This document shows, piece by piece, positions 17,462 through 26,444 of a DNA stretch of 64,000 bases. Within the stretch, counting starts at the first letter, position 1; the number at the start of each line of letters is the position of its first letter. The stretch spans positions 62,001 through 126,000 of the forward strand of contig NZ_DLHN01000024.1 of the NCBI RefSeq assembly GCF_002483235.1, written 5' to 3'. Under the pieces are notes generated by a model. It did no database searches, was not told the DNA's origin, and saw only the letters and a list, made by a program, of their open reading frames with translations. The stretch is from Pedobacter glucosidilyticus (lineage in GTDB: Bacteria; Bacteroidota; Bacteroidia; Sphingobacteriales; Sphingobacteriaceae). A program made the translations under genes and the position numbers.

Positions 17462-18649
17462 TTGAAATATACAGAAGCATTAGAAAGGTATCAACATAAA
17501 ATTAATAGCGTTTCATCAGAAGAAATGGTACTTAATTTAGGGCCACAACACCCTAGTACACATGGTGTTTTACGTCTTGAATTAATTACTGATGGGGAAA
17601 TCGTAAAAGAAGTAATCCCTCATTTAGGCTATCTTCACAGATGTTTTGAAAAACATGCTGAAGCGCTTAATTACGGTCAAATTATCCCTTTTACAGATAG
17701 GATGGATTATATGGCATCTATGAACAACAACCATGCTTTTGTTATGGGTGTTGAGAAAATGCTAGGTATTGAAGATAAAATCCCGAAAAGGGTTGAATAC
17801 ATAAGAGTGCTGGTTTGCGAACTTAATAGAATTGCTTCTCACCTGATTGCCATTGGTACTTACGGTATTGATATTGGTGCATTTACACCATTTTTATGGT
17901 GTTTTAGAGACCGAGAACATATTATGAATATGTTAGAATGGACTTCTGGTGCCAGAATGCTTTATAATTACATTTGGGTTGGAGGTTTATTTTATGATGT
18001 TCCGGTAGGTTTTGAAGAACGTTGCATAGAGTTTGTAAAATACTTCAAACCTAAAATGAAGGAATTAAATGAGCTCCTTACAGAAAATCAAATCTTTATA
18101 TCTAGAACCGCAAACGTAGGTGTTTTACCTTTGGATGTGGCCATAAATTATGGATGTTCTGGTCCTATGCTACGTGGATCTGGCTTAAAATACGATTTAA
18201 GACGAGAGGATGAGTACTCGGTTTACCCAGAATTAGATTTTGAAATTCCTTACGCTAAAGGAGAAATTGGAACTGTAGGTGATTGCTGGAATCGCTATAA
18301 AGTTAGGGTTGATGAAATTGAGGAATCTCTAAAAATTATTGAGCAATGTGCAGTAAAGTTACAGCATGAACATAAACGCACACCAGATTTTGATCCTAGA
18401 GCTTTAGTACCTAAAAAAGTTGTTCCTAAGCAGCAAGATTTTTATTGCAGAGCAGAAAATCCTAAAGGTGAGATTGGATTCTATTTTATTGCGGATGGTA
18501 AATCTGATAAACCTTTCAGGGTGAAATCAAGAGGCCCGAGTTTTAATAACTTATCTGTTATATCAGAGATTTCTAAAGGTGTTTTAATCGCTGATTTAGT
18601 TGCCATTATTGGCTCTATAGATATTGTTCTTGGAGAAGTTGATAGGTAG
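17462..18649 (+). CDS. nuoD: NADH-quinone oxidoreductase subunit D
   Basis: A 395-residue subunit (49 kDa family) that forms the quinone-binding cavity together with NuoB. Signatures are [16 protein letters not shown] near residue 25, [14 protein letters not shown], and the C-terminal region up to [14 protein letters not shown], which is the normal end. The start is a TTG at 17462, one nt behind the nuoC stop; the next ATG (EEMVLNLG) would begin inside the conserved motif and is less likely. No nuoE or later subunit follows; a terminator does. Confidence 0.94.
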   Translation: MKYTEALERYQHKINSVSSEEMVLNLGPQHPSTHGVLRLELITDGEIVKEVIPHLGYLHRCFEKHAEALNYGQIIPFTDRMDYMASMNNNHAFVMGVEKMLGIEDKIPKRVEYIRVLVCELNRIASHLIAIGTYGIDIGAFTPFLWCFRDREHIMNMLEWTSGARMLYNYIWVGGLFYDVPVGFEERCIEFVKYFKPKMKELNELLTENQIFISRTANVGVLPLDVAINYGCSGPMLRGSGLKYDLRREDEYSVYPELDFEIPYAKGEIGTVGDCWNRYKVRVDEIEESLKIIEQCAVKLQHEHKRTPDFDPRALVPKKVVPKQQDFYCRAENPKGEIGFYFIADGKSDKPFRVKSRGPSFNNLSVISEISKGVLIADLVAIIGSIDIVLGEVDR

Positions 18650-18666
18650 CATAGATGTTAGCTAAC

Positions 18667-18697
18667 AAAAAAAGCTTCGACAAAATCGAAGCTTTTT
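18667..18697 (+). terminator. Bidirectional terminator after nuoD
   Basis: Stem AAAAAGCTTCGA / TCGAAGCTTTTT (18669-18680, 18686-18697) with a 5-nt loop and A and T runs on both sides. It can end both nuoD (plus) and the protease gene (minus). Confidence 0.85.
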
Positions 18698-18716
18698 ACT
18701 AGTGATTAGGTTAATC

Positions 18717-19814
18717 TTAATTATAAACTTTCACCATAAAAATATAATCTTGCATCTTTTTAATTTGTTGTGTTCTGTTAAATGATGCTAAACTATTTTT
18801 ATGATTGATTTTAAGTTTCTTCTTTAAAGAATCCTGAGGGATATTTTCTATCGCTTTCAACAAATAGTCTGATTTTATGGCGAAAGCGGCGCCATCAACC
18901 TGAGTTTGTTTACCACTAATCACACCAATTACGTTTCCTCTATTATCCATTAAAGGTCCGCCAGAGTTTCCTGGGTTAACCGGTATAGAAACTTGGTAAG
19001 CAATAGAATCTCCACCAAAACCAGTTTGCGCACTTAAATAACCTTTACCATAAACAACTTCGTCTCTTGGGTAGCCAATGGTATAAACATCTTCACCTAA
19101 ATCTGAAGATGACTTTTTAAAAGTATAAGGCAAAGGCGATAATGACTCAAACAAAGGATCTACAATTTGTAAAATGGCAATATCATAAGATGGATCTATA
19201 TAAATGGTTTGAACTTTAAAAGACTCGCCTTTATTGTTTTGAATATAAACAGAATCTGCCCCCTGTACAACATGATAATTGGTAACCAAATAACCATTGG
19301 ATGATAGTGCGAAACCTGTTCCTCCAAACTGGCTAGGTGCTATTTCTTTGTTAGGAGATTTAGAATTGATATTTCTAATCAAAGCATTTTGAGATTTTTT
19401 GATAGACTCCATATCTCTCTTTAATGCATTATAGGTAGAGGAGTTACCAGATTTTCTAAACTGCCCGGTAGATATAAGAGTTATCAAAGTAGCTAAAATA
19501 GCTACCGATGCAGCCACAGCAAAGTTTCTTTGATATTTTCTGAAGTATAAAACAAATGCTGATTCTTTTTCTTGCAATTCTTCTTTTAAAGAAACAATAT
19601 CCAGCTCGTTATGGAAACTATCCATGGATGATTTTAGTTCCTGAACCTCGCCATAACCTTTTAATGATTTTAAAAAATCCAAATGGGCGATTACTTTGCT
19701 ATCCAAATCTGGCTGCTCTGCTCTCTCCTGCTCAAATTGCATCATCTCCTCATCAGACATTTCCTGATACAGGTAGGCTTCAATTCTTTTAATCAATGCT
19801 AACTCACTGTTCAT
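18717..19814 (-). CDS. Membrane protein joining an anti-sigma-like N-terminus to a trypsin-like (HtrA-type) protease
   Basis: A 365-residue protein. Residues 1-95 are cytoplasmic and acidic; IEAYLYQEMSDEEMMQFEQE resembles the first helices of anti-sigma factors. One membrane helix spans about 98-117 (AVAASVAILATLITLISTG). The periplasmic part is an HtrA-like serine protease with His181 (TNYHVVQ), Asp211 (YDIAIL) and Ser284 (GNSGGPL). No PDZ domain follows; the chain ends shortly after the catalytic domain. Its ATG overlaps the stop of the sigma-factor gene (ATGA), so both are made together. I infer a regulator that holds or releases the sigma factor in response to envelope damage. A terminator lies downstream. 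Confidence 0.88.
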   Translation of the reverse strand: MNSELALIKRIEAYLYQEMSDEEMMQFEQERAEQPDLDSKVIAHLDFLKSLKGYGEVQELKSSMDSFHNELDIVSLKEELQEKESAFVLYFRKYQRNFAVAASVAILATLITLISTGQFRKSGNSSTYNALKRDMESIKKSQNALIRNINSKSPNKEIAPSQFGGTGFALSSNGYLVTNYHVVQGADSVYIQNNKGESFKVQTIYIDPSYDIAILQIVDPLFESLSPLPYTFKKSSSDLGEDVYTIGYPRDEVVYGKGYLSAQTGFGGDSIAYQVSIPVNPGNSGGPLMDNRGNVIGVISGKQTQVDGAAFAIKSDYLLKAIENIPQDSLKKKLKINHKNSLASFNRTQQIKKMQDYIFMVKVYN

Positions 19815-20389
19815 TTTTCATTTTTTTGATTAAAAAATAATTTTTTCAATCGTTGTAAACACTTATATTTTTGCGTTTTAGCATTATCTGCGTTGGTATA
19901 ACCAAATTTTTCGCAGATTTCTTGCATAGAACGGTTATGTATATAAAAATCTTCAATAATAGTTTTACACGGCTCACCTAAATCTTTCAGCGCAGTATGC
20001 ATCATCGCAAATTGCTTATCTTTTTCTTGATGATGTTCTATCTCCTGCTCTACCGGAATATAATCCTCATAATCTTTAATATCGCCGCTAAATCTACTTT
20101 TCTGATGAAGCTTTTTTAACCATAATCTTCTGCAAACAGAATAAATAAAAGTTTTTAGTTTACTACTTAATTCAAAATCTCCACTTTTAATTTTACCATG
20201 CAATACAATAATTGCTTCCTGGTAAATATCTTTTGCATCATCCTCATCACCATTGTTATTGATAACCAGTTGTAGTATCATGGGAAAATATGCCAGATAC
20301 AAATGCTTTAAAATGGAAGATGAATTATTCAGAATACCTAAAATAATTTCACTATCTGTTGGCTTCGAATGATTTATCTTTTTATTCAA
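19811..20389 (-). CDS. ECF-type RNA polymerase sigma factor
   Basis: A 192-residue sigma-70 family protein. Region 2 is visible as DDAKDIYQEAIIVLHGKIKSGDFELSSKLKTFIYSVCRRLWLKKL, and region 4 as ALKDLGEPCKTIIEDFYIHNRSMQEICEKFGYTNADNAKTQKYKCLQRLKKL, a helix-turn-helix for -35/-33 contact. The start is a TTG at 20389; the next Met lies too far inside. The following gene overlaps by 4 nt and encodes a membrane protein with anti-sigma-like N-terminus and protease domain, so the sigma factor is probably controlled by it. No TAnnTTTG box precedes it, and its target promoter sequence is unknown. Confidence 0.88.
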   Translation of the reverse strand: MNKKINHSKPTDSEIILGILNNSSSILKHLYLAYFPMILQLVINNNGDEDDAKDIYQEAIIVLHGKIKSGDFELSSKLKTFIYSVCRRLWLKKLHQKSRFSGDIKDYEDYIPVEQEIEHHQEKDKQFAMMHTALKDLGEPCKTIIEDFYIHNRSMQEICEKFGYTNADNAKTQKYKCLQRLKKLFFNQKNEK

Positions 20390-20729
20390 TGTTAATACGA
20401 TTTAAACGAAATTGTAACCCAAAGTTGGTAAAAAAAAACTTTTAGCCAATTAAAATATGAAGAACATCTGAAACAATAATGCGCTATAAGTTTTAGATGA
20501 GGATAATGATGAAAAACTACAAGCTACTCTTAAAAATATAAATACAAAATAAGACCTAATCATGTGGCTAAAGTATTTCTAAAAATTATTTTCGCAATAA
20601 AAAGCCTGATTTATTAGCAGTTAACGTGATTTTTCTTTTTTTATTAAAAAAATATTTAAAAATCGGGTTACCTTTTTACCTTTGCAGTATTAACGATTAA
20701 ATTATCAAAAATTAAAAAAAGAAATTAAC
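20390..20729. other. Intergenic region between sigma factor and small lipoprotein genes
   Basis: No coding sequence is apparent; only ORFs of about a dozen codons occur. It holds the -7 box at 20677 for the lipoprotein gene and the divergent upstream region of the sigma-factor gene. A 45-nt A-rich leader precedes the lipoprotein ATG. Confidence 0.6.
20677..20684 (+). promoter_or_regulatory. -7 box TACCTTTG of lipoprotein gene
   Basis: Exact TAnnTTTG match 45 nt before the ATG. The leader between them is A-rich. No TTTG at the -33 distance was found. Confidence 0.6.
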
Positions 20730-20918
20730 ATGAAAAATTTATTAAAATTCGGATTTTTTGCTTTAGCTATCTCTTTATCAGTAGTTGCTTGTAACTCTAA
20801 CAAACCAGCTGAAGAAGCAACTGATTCAGTTGTTACTGATTCTGTTGTAGTTGATACTGCTGCTGTTGATACAGTTGCTGCTGATTCAGTTGCTGTTGAT
20901 ACTGCTGCTGCTATGTAA
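20730..20918 (+). CDS. Very small lipoprotein with Asp-Ser/Thr-Val repeats
   Basis: A 62-residue protein. Residues 1-21 form a signal peptide ending in a lipobox (SVVAC), so Cys21 would be lipidated and the rest tethered in the periplasm or on the surface. The mature 41 residues are almost wholly degenerate repeats of TDSVVVDTAAVDT, acidic and without Cys or aromatic residues. No domain is recognised; acidic low-complexity lipoproteins of this kind are common in Bacteroidota, with unknown role. A leader of 45 nt and a strong terminator frame it, so it is a single-gene unit that is probably well expressed. Confidence 0.85.
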   Translation: MKNLLKFGFFALAISLSVVACNSNKPAEEATDSVVTDSVVVDTAAVDTVAADSVAVDTAAAM

Positions 20919-20948
20919 GCAAAAATCTTTTAAAGATTTTAAGAAAAG

Positions 20949-20977
20949 GCTCTTACAATTTGTAAGAGCTTTTTTTT
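20949..20977 (+). terminator. Terminator of the small lipoprotein gene
   Basis: Stem GCTCTTACA / TGTAAGAGC with a 3-nt loop (20949-20957, 20961-20969) followed by eight T. It lies 30 nt past the stop. Confidence 0.9.
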
Positions 20978-21007
20978 GTTTATATAATTTCTCTTGAGTA
21001 CTGTAAA

Positions 21008-21043
21008 CAAAAAAAGATTGTCTTCTTTCAAGACAATCTTTTT
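21008..21043 (-). terminator. Terminator of tRNA-His (bidirectional form)
   Basis: A 14-bp perfect stem AAAAAGATTGTCTT / AAGACAATCTTTTT (21011-21024, 21030-21043) just past the 3' end of tRNA-His on the minus strand. The A-run at 21008-21015 is the U-run for minus-strand transcripts. Confidence 0.85.
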
Positions 21044-21049
21044 AAGAAG

Positions 21050-21124
21050 GGCGGTCGATGGGGCTCGAACCCACGACCCTCGGCACCACAAACCGATGCT
21101 CTAACCAACTGAGCTACAACCGCC
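21050..21124 (-). tRNA. tRNA-His (anticodon GTG)
   Basis: A full cloverleaf can be folded on the minus strand. The acceptor stem is GCGGTTG with an encoded extra G at position -1 (21124) that pairs with the C73 discriminator, the hallmark of tRNA-His. The D stem is GCTC/GAGC, the anticodon stem TCGGT/GCCGA and the anticodon loop TTGTGGT, giving GTG. The T arm is GTGGG-TTCGAGC-CCCAT. CCA is not encoded. It is the only tRNA gene in the window. Confidence 0.97.
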
Positions 21125-21229
21125 GTTTGGTGTTGCAAAAGTAGAATCTTTTATGATATATGCCAAATTTTGTTCAAACATTTTTTAAATAATAAAACTA
21201 AATTATTGATAGTTAGCCGTATTATTTTA

Positions 21230-21264
21230 TTTGCTTGAGGTATTTAGTCTTTTCTTTATCTTCG
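21230..21264 (+). promoter_or_regulatory. Probable rnhA promoter, TTTG-N23-TATCTTCG
   Basis: TTTG at 21230-21233 and TATCTTCG at 21257-21264 (one mismatch to TAnnTTTG) with a 23-nt spacer. The box ends 4 nt before the rnhA ATG, so the mRNA would have almost no leader. Confidence 0.55.
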
Positions 21265-21268
21265 TTAA

Positions 21269-21742
21269 ATGATTGAAATTTTTACAGATGGTGCTTCTAG
21301 CGGTAACCCTGGACCAGGTGGGTACGGTGTAATTTTACGGTCTGGTCATCATTATAAAGAACTTGCAGAAGGATTTAGGTTAACCACCAATAATAGAATG
21401 GAGCTATTAGCCGCTTGCGTTGGCCTAGAAGCTTTAAAAAGCTTAAATCAACAAGTAACTATTTTTTCTGATTCTAAGTATGTCATAGATGCTGTAGAAA
21501 AAAAGTGGGTATTTGGTTGGGTTAAAAAGGGTTTTGAAGGAAAAAAAAACAAAGATTTGTGGTTAAGATTCTTAAACGCATATAAACTGCATCAAGTAAA
21601 GTTTGTTTGGGTCAAAGGGCATGCCGGGCATCCAGAAAATGAAAGATGCGATCAACTAGCTGTGTTAGCAGCTAAAGGGAAAGATTTGAAAATAGACACT
21701 GTTTTTGAAATAGAAAACAAAAACAATAAGACCATTTTATAA
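21269..21742 (+). CDS. rnhA: Ribonuclease HI
   Basis: A 157-residue enzyme that cuts the RNA strand of RNA-DNA hybrids in replication and repair. All four metal-binding acidic residues are present in order: Asp in IFTDGASSGNPGPGG, Glu in NNRMELLAA, Asp in FSDSKYVID and Asp in NERCDQLA. The family His loop VKGHAGHPENERC precedes the last. A C-terminal 15-residue tail is nonconserved. It is cytoplasmic and single gene, directly behind its promoter. Active site intact. Confidence 0.95.
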   Translation: MIEIFTDGASSGNPGPGGYGVILRSGHHYKELAEGFRLTTNNRMELLAACVGLEALKSLNQQVTIFSDSKYVIDAVEKKWVFGWVKKGFEGKKNKDLWLRFLNAYKLHQVKFVWVKGHAGHPENERCDQLAVLAAKGKDLKIDTVFEIENKNNKTIL

Positions 21743-21764
21743 CAGTCTTATTGATATTTATATT

Positions 21765-22784
21765 TTAAGACATCACTAACGGTGAATATTCACGCATCAT
21801 TTCTTCAGCCTCTAAAACCATTTTGGTAGAGCCAATAAAAATAGCTGCTCTTTGGTGAATCTCTGTCACTTCCATATCTAAAATTCTTTCGTAACCGTTG
21901 GTAGCTCGCCCTCCTGCTTGTTCCACAATAAAAGCTAAAGGATTACACTCATAAACCAATCTCAATTTACCATTAGGCGCACTTGCAGTAGAAGGATAAA
22001 TATAAATTCCTCCTTTAATAAGGTTACGATGTAAATCGGCCACCATAGAACCAATATATCTTGATGTATATGGTCTGGAAGTAGCTGCATCTTCTACTTG
22101 GCAATGCTTAATATATTTTTTTACACCCTCGGGAAAATGCACATAATTACCCTCGTTAATACTATAAATAGAGCCAGTTTCCGGAATTCTCATTTCTGGA
22201 TGCGATAAACAAAACTCACCAATTGAAGGATCTAAGGTAAAACCGTTTACTCCTTTACCTGTAGTATAAACCAACATGGTTGATGAACCATAAATGATAT
22301 AACCTGCCGCAACTTGCTCTGTTCCTTTTTGCAATATATCCTCCAAAACACCAGGGCCTTCTTTACTTTTTCTTCGATAAATAGAAAATGTAGTACCTAC
22401 AGCAACATTAACATCTATATTAGATGAGCCATCTAAAGGATCTATGGCAACTACATATTTGGCATTTTTAGAAACTTCTTTATTTAACAATACAATCTCT
22501 TCATTTTCTTCTGAAGCTACCAAACAACACTCTCCCCCACTGCTTAAAGCAGAAATAAATTGTTCATTAGCATAAACATCTAATTTTTTTTGTGTTTCGC
22601 CTTGTACATTTACAATACCTGATTCACCTAAAATATCTGCTAAACCAGCTTTATTAATTTCTCTATTAACAATTTTAGCAGCAATACCAATGTCTCTTAA
22701 AAGACGGGAAAGTTCTCCTTTCGCATAAGGAAAATCTGCTTGTTTCTCTATAATAAACTGACCTAGTGTTGTAACTCCTATCAT
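21765..22784 (-). CDS. fbp: Fructose-1,6-bisphosphatase, class I
   Basis: A 339-residue gluconeogenic enzyme that hydrolyses fructose-1,6-bisphosphate. The N-terminus [11 protein letters not shown], the metal site [22 protein letters not shown] and the conserved [20 protein letters not shown] segment identify the class I family. It is the last gene of a three-gene minus-strand run (methyltransferase, phosphoesterase, fbp) with gaps of 8 and 24 nt. No sign of alteration; allosteric regulation cannot be read from the sequence. Confidence 0.96.
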   Translation of the reverse strand: MIGVTTLGQFIIEKQADFPYAKGELSRLLRDIGIAAKIVNREINKAGLADILGESGIVNVQGETQKKLDVYANEQFISALSSGGECCLVASEENEEIVLLNKEVSKNAKYVVAIDPLDGSSNIDVNVAVGTTFSIYRRKSKEGPGVLEDILQKGTEQVAAGYIIYGSSTMLVYTTGKGVNGFTLDPSIGEFCLSHPEMRIPETGSIYSINEGNYVHFPEGVKKYIKHCQVEDAATSRPYTSRYIGSMVADLHRNLIKGGIYIYPSTASAPNGKLRLVYECNPLAFIVEQAGGRATNGYERILDMEVTEIHQRAAIFIGSTKMVLEAEEMMREYSPLVMS

Positions 22785-22808
22785 AAATACCTTAGTGTAT
22801 AATTTACA

Positions 22809-23303
22809 TTATCTTACGCCTAATTCGACGACTTCTAAAGTATGAATTTTTTCTTCGGAAATACAAAATCTAATTAAAGTTCTCTGCTTATGCCATCCTA
22901 TTTTCCCAGCTGCACCCGGATTTATATGCAAGCATTGTATTTTTTTATCAAACATCACTTTTAAAATATGCGAATGGCCAGAAATAAATAACTGAGGCGG
23001 CTTAGTGTAGATTTCTTTTTTTACAGCTGGGCTATACCTATCTGGATAACCACCTATATGCGTCATCCAAACATTAACCTTTTCGCAAGTAAATTTCAAA
23101 TGCTCTGGATAAACTCTTCTTACTGTCTGATCATCTATATTTCCGTAAACGCCTCTTAAAGGTTTAAAAGCAGCTAATTCATCAGCCAGAGCTAAAGTAC
23201 CAAAATCTCCAGCATGCCATATTTCATCACAGGTATCAAAATATTTAAAAACAGCATCGTCTAAATAACTGTGCGTATCTGATAATAAGCCAATTTTAAC
23301 CAT
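22809..23303 (-). CDS. Metallophosphoesterase, YfcE/MJ0936-type
   Basis: A 164-residue calcineurin-like phosphoesterase. Metal ligands are found as Asp/His in LLSDTHSYLD, Asp in EIWHAGDFG, Asn in GVYGNIDD, His in TLIGGYPDRY-type loop (WMTHIGGYPD), and ISGHSHILKV near the C-terminus. Members of this branch act on small phosphodiesters or cyclic nucleotides in vitro; the natural substrate here is unknown. It is in an operon with the N6-methyltransferase and fbp. The length is normal. Confidence 0.9.
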   Translation of the reverse strand: MVKIGLLSDTHSYLDDAVFKYFDTCDEIWHAGDFGTLALADELAAFKPLRGVYGNIDDQTVRRVYPEHLKFTCEKVNVWMTHIGGYPDRYSPAVKKEIYTKPPQLFISGHSHILKVMFDKKIQCLHINPGAAGKIGWHKQRTLIRFCISEEKIHTLEVVELGVR

Positions 23304-23311
23304 AATAAATA

Positions 23312-24025
23312 CTAAAAAATAGTAAAGAAATTTTTAAGCGCACTTCTATATTGCAAAGAATGCTCGCCTTCTTTTTCATAAATTGTAAAAACCTCTGTTT
23401 GCAATTCTACCGAAGGATTTTTTTGAAACTTTAAAATATGCCTGAAAGCTTCTTTATCCTGAAAAGATTTAACAACTATTTTTCTTTCAAGATGTAAATA
23501 GTAATCGTTTGCTAAGTGTTCCAAAAGTAAAGATATTTCTAATGGAACAATTATTTCTAAGCTACCATGTTTATGTAAATGGGTTGATGCAACTCTTAAC
23601 AAATCAATAAAAAAAAACTCGTCTGTATGTTTTGCAAGGTTTGTTTGATGATGAGGAGATTTTAAAGCATTAAGAAAAAAAGGGGGATTTGAAACAATTA
23701 AATCATACCTATTGGATGGATGCATCTCAAAAAACTCAATAAAACTATGATGGTGAGCTGCCAAACGCTCATGAAATAAAGAGTTCTGGAAATTTACGCT
23801 AGCAGTATCAACAGCCCTATAATCTATATCTAATGCATCTATTTTACTTTGATGATTTCTTTGTGCTAACATTAAAGCAATCACACCCGTTCCTGTCCCG
23901 ATATCGCAAATACTTTTAGCTTGTTGAACATCACATAAAGCACCTAATAAAACCCCATCGGTATTAATCTTCATAGGGCAATTTTCCTGATTAACAACAA
24001 ACTCTTTAAAATGAAATACCGACAT
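23312..24025 (-). CDS. trmN6: tRNA1(Val) (adenine(37)-N6)-methyltransferase
   Basis: A 237-residue class I methyltransferase. The SAM motif is ICDIGTGTGVIALMLAQRN and the catalytic motif NPPF occurs in YDLIVSNPPFF, as in enzymes that methylate exocyclic amines of adenine; the N-terminal MKINTDGVLLGALCD is the TrmN6/YfiC hallmark. The reaction is N6-methylation of A37 in valine tRNA1. It is first in a minus-strand operon and is preceded by an exact TAnnTTTG box. Subfamily assignment rests on pattern, so the target is less certain than the chemistry. Confidence 0.88.
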   Translation of the reverse strand: MSVFHFKEFVVNQENCPMKINTDGVLLGALCDVQQAKSICDIGTGTGVIALMLAQRNHQSKIDALDIDYRAVDTASVNFQNSLFHERLAAHHHSFIEFFEMHPSNRYDLIVSNPPFFLNALKSPHHQTNLAKHTDEFFFIDLLRVASTHLHKHGSLEIIVPLEISLLLEHLANDYYLHLERKIVVKSFQDKEAFRHILKFQKNPSVELQTEVFTIYEKEGEHSLQYRSALKNFFTIF

Positions 24026-24029
24026 ATAA

Positions 24030-24062
24030 CAAATTTAGCTTTTTAAAAGACCATAAAAGCAA
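24030..24062 (-). promoter_or_regulatory. trmN6 operon promoter, TTG-N22-TAAATTTG
   Basis: On the minus strand TAAATTTG occupies 24037-24030, ending 4 nt before the ATG at 24025. TTG at 24062-24060 lies 22 nt upstream. It overlaps the end of the purL terminator region only marginally. Confidence 0.65.
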
Positions 24063-24072
24063 CAGATGTAAA

Positions 24073-24113
24073 CAAAAAAATGCTCTTTCAACTTTAACGT
24101 TAAAAGAGCATTT
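24073..24113 (-). terminator. Terminator of purL
   Basis: Stem AAATGCTCTTT / AAAGAGCATTT at 24078-24088 and 24103-24113, with an A-run before the left arm that is the U-run for minus-strand transcripts. It separates purL from the trmN6 operon. Confidence 0.8.
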
Positions 24114-24133
24114 ATGCTGATAAGATAATGAAT

Positions 24134-26356
24134 TTATGCTCCTAAGATATTGTGCAATACATTATCGTAGTTTGATTTAGCGTCTTGTACAGAACCAAAA
24201 CTTTCATCATCTATCAATAATGAGCCTGCTGTTACATGACCTAATAAACTAAATTCTGTTTCTGTAGTAGCCATAAACTCGACAAAAGCCTCTTGCTCTT
24301 CTGGTTTAACACTTACCACGATACGTCCTTGAGCTTCACCAAATAAGAAGGCATCCTTTCTAATTTCAGCATCAGAACTAATATTAAAACCCAATTGATT
24401 TGGCATAGAAGCCTCTAATAAAGCAATATATAAACCTCCATCAGCAACATCATGAGCAGACTGAATGTGTTTATTACTGATTAATTGCTTAATCACTTGA
24501 TGCGTTTCATATTCTTTATCCAAATCAAAATAAGGAGCCGGAGATGCCGAAATTTTATGATAAGATGCTAAATATTGAGATGAAGCAATATCATTAACAG
24601 ATTCGCCAATGAGATAAATTAAATCTCCTTCTTGTTTGAAATCTAAAGTCATCATGTTGTTGATGTCATCCATCACACCTAACATACCAATTGTTGGTGT
24701 TGGAAAAACAGGTCCTTCATCTGATGATTGGTTATAGAAAGAAACGTTTCCTCCGGTTACAGGGGTTTCAAATTTTGTACAAGCCTCACCCATACCTTTG
24801 ATAGCTCCAACAAATTGCCAGTAAACTTCAGGAATGTAAGGATTACCAAAATTAAGACAGTTGGTAATAGCTACAGGCTCGCCACCAGCACAAGTAATAT
24901 TTCTTGCCGCCTCTGCTACAGCAATAGCACAACCTTTTTGAGGGTCTGCGTTTACATATCTAGAGTTACAATCTACTGTTAACACGATAGCTTTATTGGT
25001 ATCTTTTACAGAAACAACAGCAGCATCGCTTGGTTTATTGGTAACCATATTGGCTGTACCAACCATAGAATCGTACTGATTGGTAACCCATCTTTTAGAT
25101 GCAATATTTGGATGATTGGTTAAATGTTGAGCTACAGCTTTTAAATCTTCTGGCTCTTTAACATCATGAATATTAAATTTCTGGAATTCTTGATAATATG
25201 CAGGCTCTTTATATTCACGTTGGTAAACCGGAGCACCCCCACCTAGAACTAAATCATCAGCAGGTACATCAGCCACTAATTCTCCATTCATGAAGTATTG
25301 TAGTCGTTTGGTATCAGTAACTTCACCGATAATAGCACAGTTTAAATCCCATTTCTCGAAAACGGCTTCTACTAAAGCTTCTTTTCCTTTCTCTACTACA
25401 ATAAGCATACGCTCTTGAGATTCTGATAATAAAATCTCGAAAGGAAGCATATTTTGTTGACGGGTAGGCACTTTATCCAAATCTATACGCATACCATGCT
25501 CACCTTTAGCAGACATTTCTGAGTTAGAACAGATAATACCAGCAGCGCCCATATCTTGCATACCTACAACAGCACCTGTTTTGATTACTTCTAATGAAGC
25601 CTCTAACAATAATTTCTCTTGAAAAGGATCGCCAACCTGAACTGCTGGTAAATCATTTACAGAATCTTCTGTGATATCTTTTGAAGCAAAAGCGGCTCCG
25701 TTAATACCATCTTTACCTGTTGCAGAACCTACAATATAAACCGGATTACCTACTCCGTGTGATGTTGCAGAAACTGTTTCTCCTACTTTTACAATACCGG
25801 CAGACATAGCATTCACCAATGGATTAACATGGTAACACTCATCAAAAAACACTTCTCCACCTACGGTAGGAATACCAAAAGCATTTCCGTAATCGCCAAT
25901 TCCCTTTACAACGCCCTTAATTAACCATTGTGTTTTGGGATGATTTGGATCTCCAAATCTTAATGAATTTAATTGAGCAATAGGTCTTGCTCCCATTGTA
26001 AAAATATCACGGTTAATACCGCCTACTCCTGTTGCTGCACCTTGATAAGGCTCTAAAGCCGAAGGGTGGTTATGAGATTCAATTTTAAAAACACAAGCTA
26101 TACCATCGCCAAGATCTACCATTCCTGCATTTTCTTCACCTGCTTTGGCTAGCATTCTAGGACCATCTTTAGGTAGCGTTTTTAACCAAGTGATAGAGTT
26201 TTTGTAGGAACAGTGCTCGCTCCACATCACAGAGAATATGGATAATTCTGTAAAATTTGGCGTTCTGCCTAAAATTTCTTTTATTTTTTCGAACTCTTCA
26301 GGACGTAAACCTAAATCTTTTGCGGTTTCTAGGGTGGTGAGGTTATTATTTTCCAA
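24134..26356 (-). CDS. purL: Phosphoribosylformylglycinamidine synthase subunit PurL
   Basis: A 740-residue PurL of the short (small) type, which needs separate PurQ and PurS partners not present in this window. It converts FGAR to FGAM. Signatures are [11 protein letters not shown], the [23 protein letters not shown] nucleotide and Mg site (broken here as two parts), [22 protein letters not shown] and the C-terminal [15 protein letters not shown]. No ATG exists near the N-terminus: the frame opens at TTG 26386, but that codon lies inside the promoter box. I place the start at TTG 26356 (first residues [10 protein letters not shown]). The next gene (porU) is divergent. Confidence 0.95.
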   Translation of the reverse strand: MENNNLTTLETAKDLGLRPEEFEKIKEILGRTPNFTELSIFSVMWSEHCSYKNSITWLKTLPKDGPRMLAKAGEENAGMVDLGDGIACVFKIESHNHPSALEPYQGAATGVGGINRDIFTMGARPIAQLNSLRFGDPNHPKTQWLIKGVVKGIGDYGNAFGIPTVGGEVFFDECYHVNPLVNAMSAGIVKVGETVSATSHGVGNPVYIVGSATGKDGINGAAFASKDITEDSVNDLPAVQVGDPFQEKLLLEASLEVIKTGAVVGMQDMGAAGIICSNSEMSAKGEHGMRIDLDKVPTRQQNMLPFEILLSESQERMLIVVEKGKEALVEAVFEKWDLNCAIIGEVTDTKRLQYFMNGELVADVPADDLVLGGGAPVYQREYKEPAYYQEFQKFNIHDVKEPEDLKAVAQHLTNHPNIASKRWVTNQYDSMVGTANMVTNKPSDAAVVSVKDTNKAIVLTVDCNSRYVNADPQKGCAIAVAEAARNITCAGGEPVAITNCLNFGNPYIPEVYWQFVGAIKGMGEACTKFETPVTGGNVSFYNQSSDEGPVFPTPTIGMLGVMDDINNMMTLDFKQEGDLIYLIGESVNDIASSQYLASYHKISASPAPYFDLDKEYETHQVIKQLISNKHIQSAHDVADGGLYIALLEASMPNQLGFNISSDAEIRKDAFLFGEAQGRIVVSVKPEEQEAFVEFMATTETEFSLLGHVTAGSLLIDDESFGSVQDAKSNYDNVLHNILGA

Positions 26357-26383
26357 TTTGATACGTATATTTGAATTAGGCCT

Positions 26384-26391
26384 CAAAGGTA
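26384..26391 (-). promoter_or_regulatory. -7 box TACCTTTG of purL promoter
   Basis: Exact TAnnTTTG match on the minus strand, 27 nt before the chosen TTG start. It includes the alternative TTG at 26386, so that codon cannot begin translation if this is the promoter. Confidence 0.55.
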
Positions 26392-26444
26392 TGAATTCAA
26401 ATCAGTTACTAAAAGAGATTTTAATATCTTCTTTATAAAATTAT

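Noticed and set aside
24728..24982. 84-codon ORF opposite purL
   Set aside because: Antisense shadow of purL with no start signal or domain.
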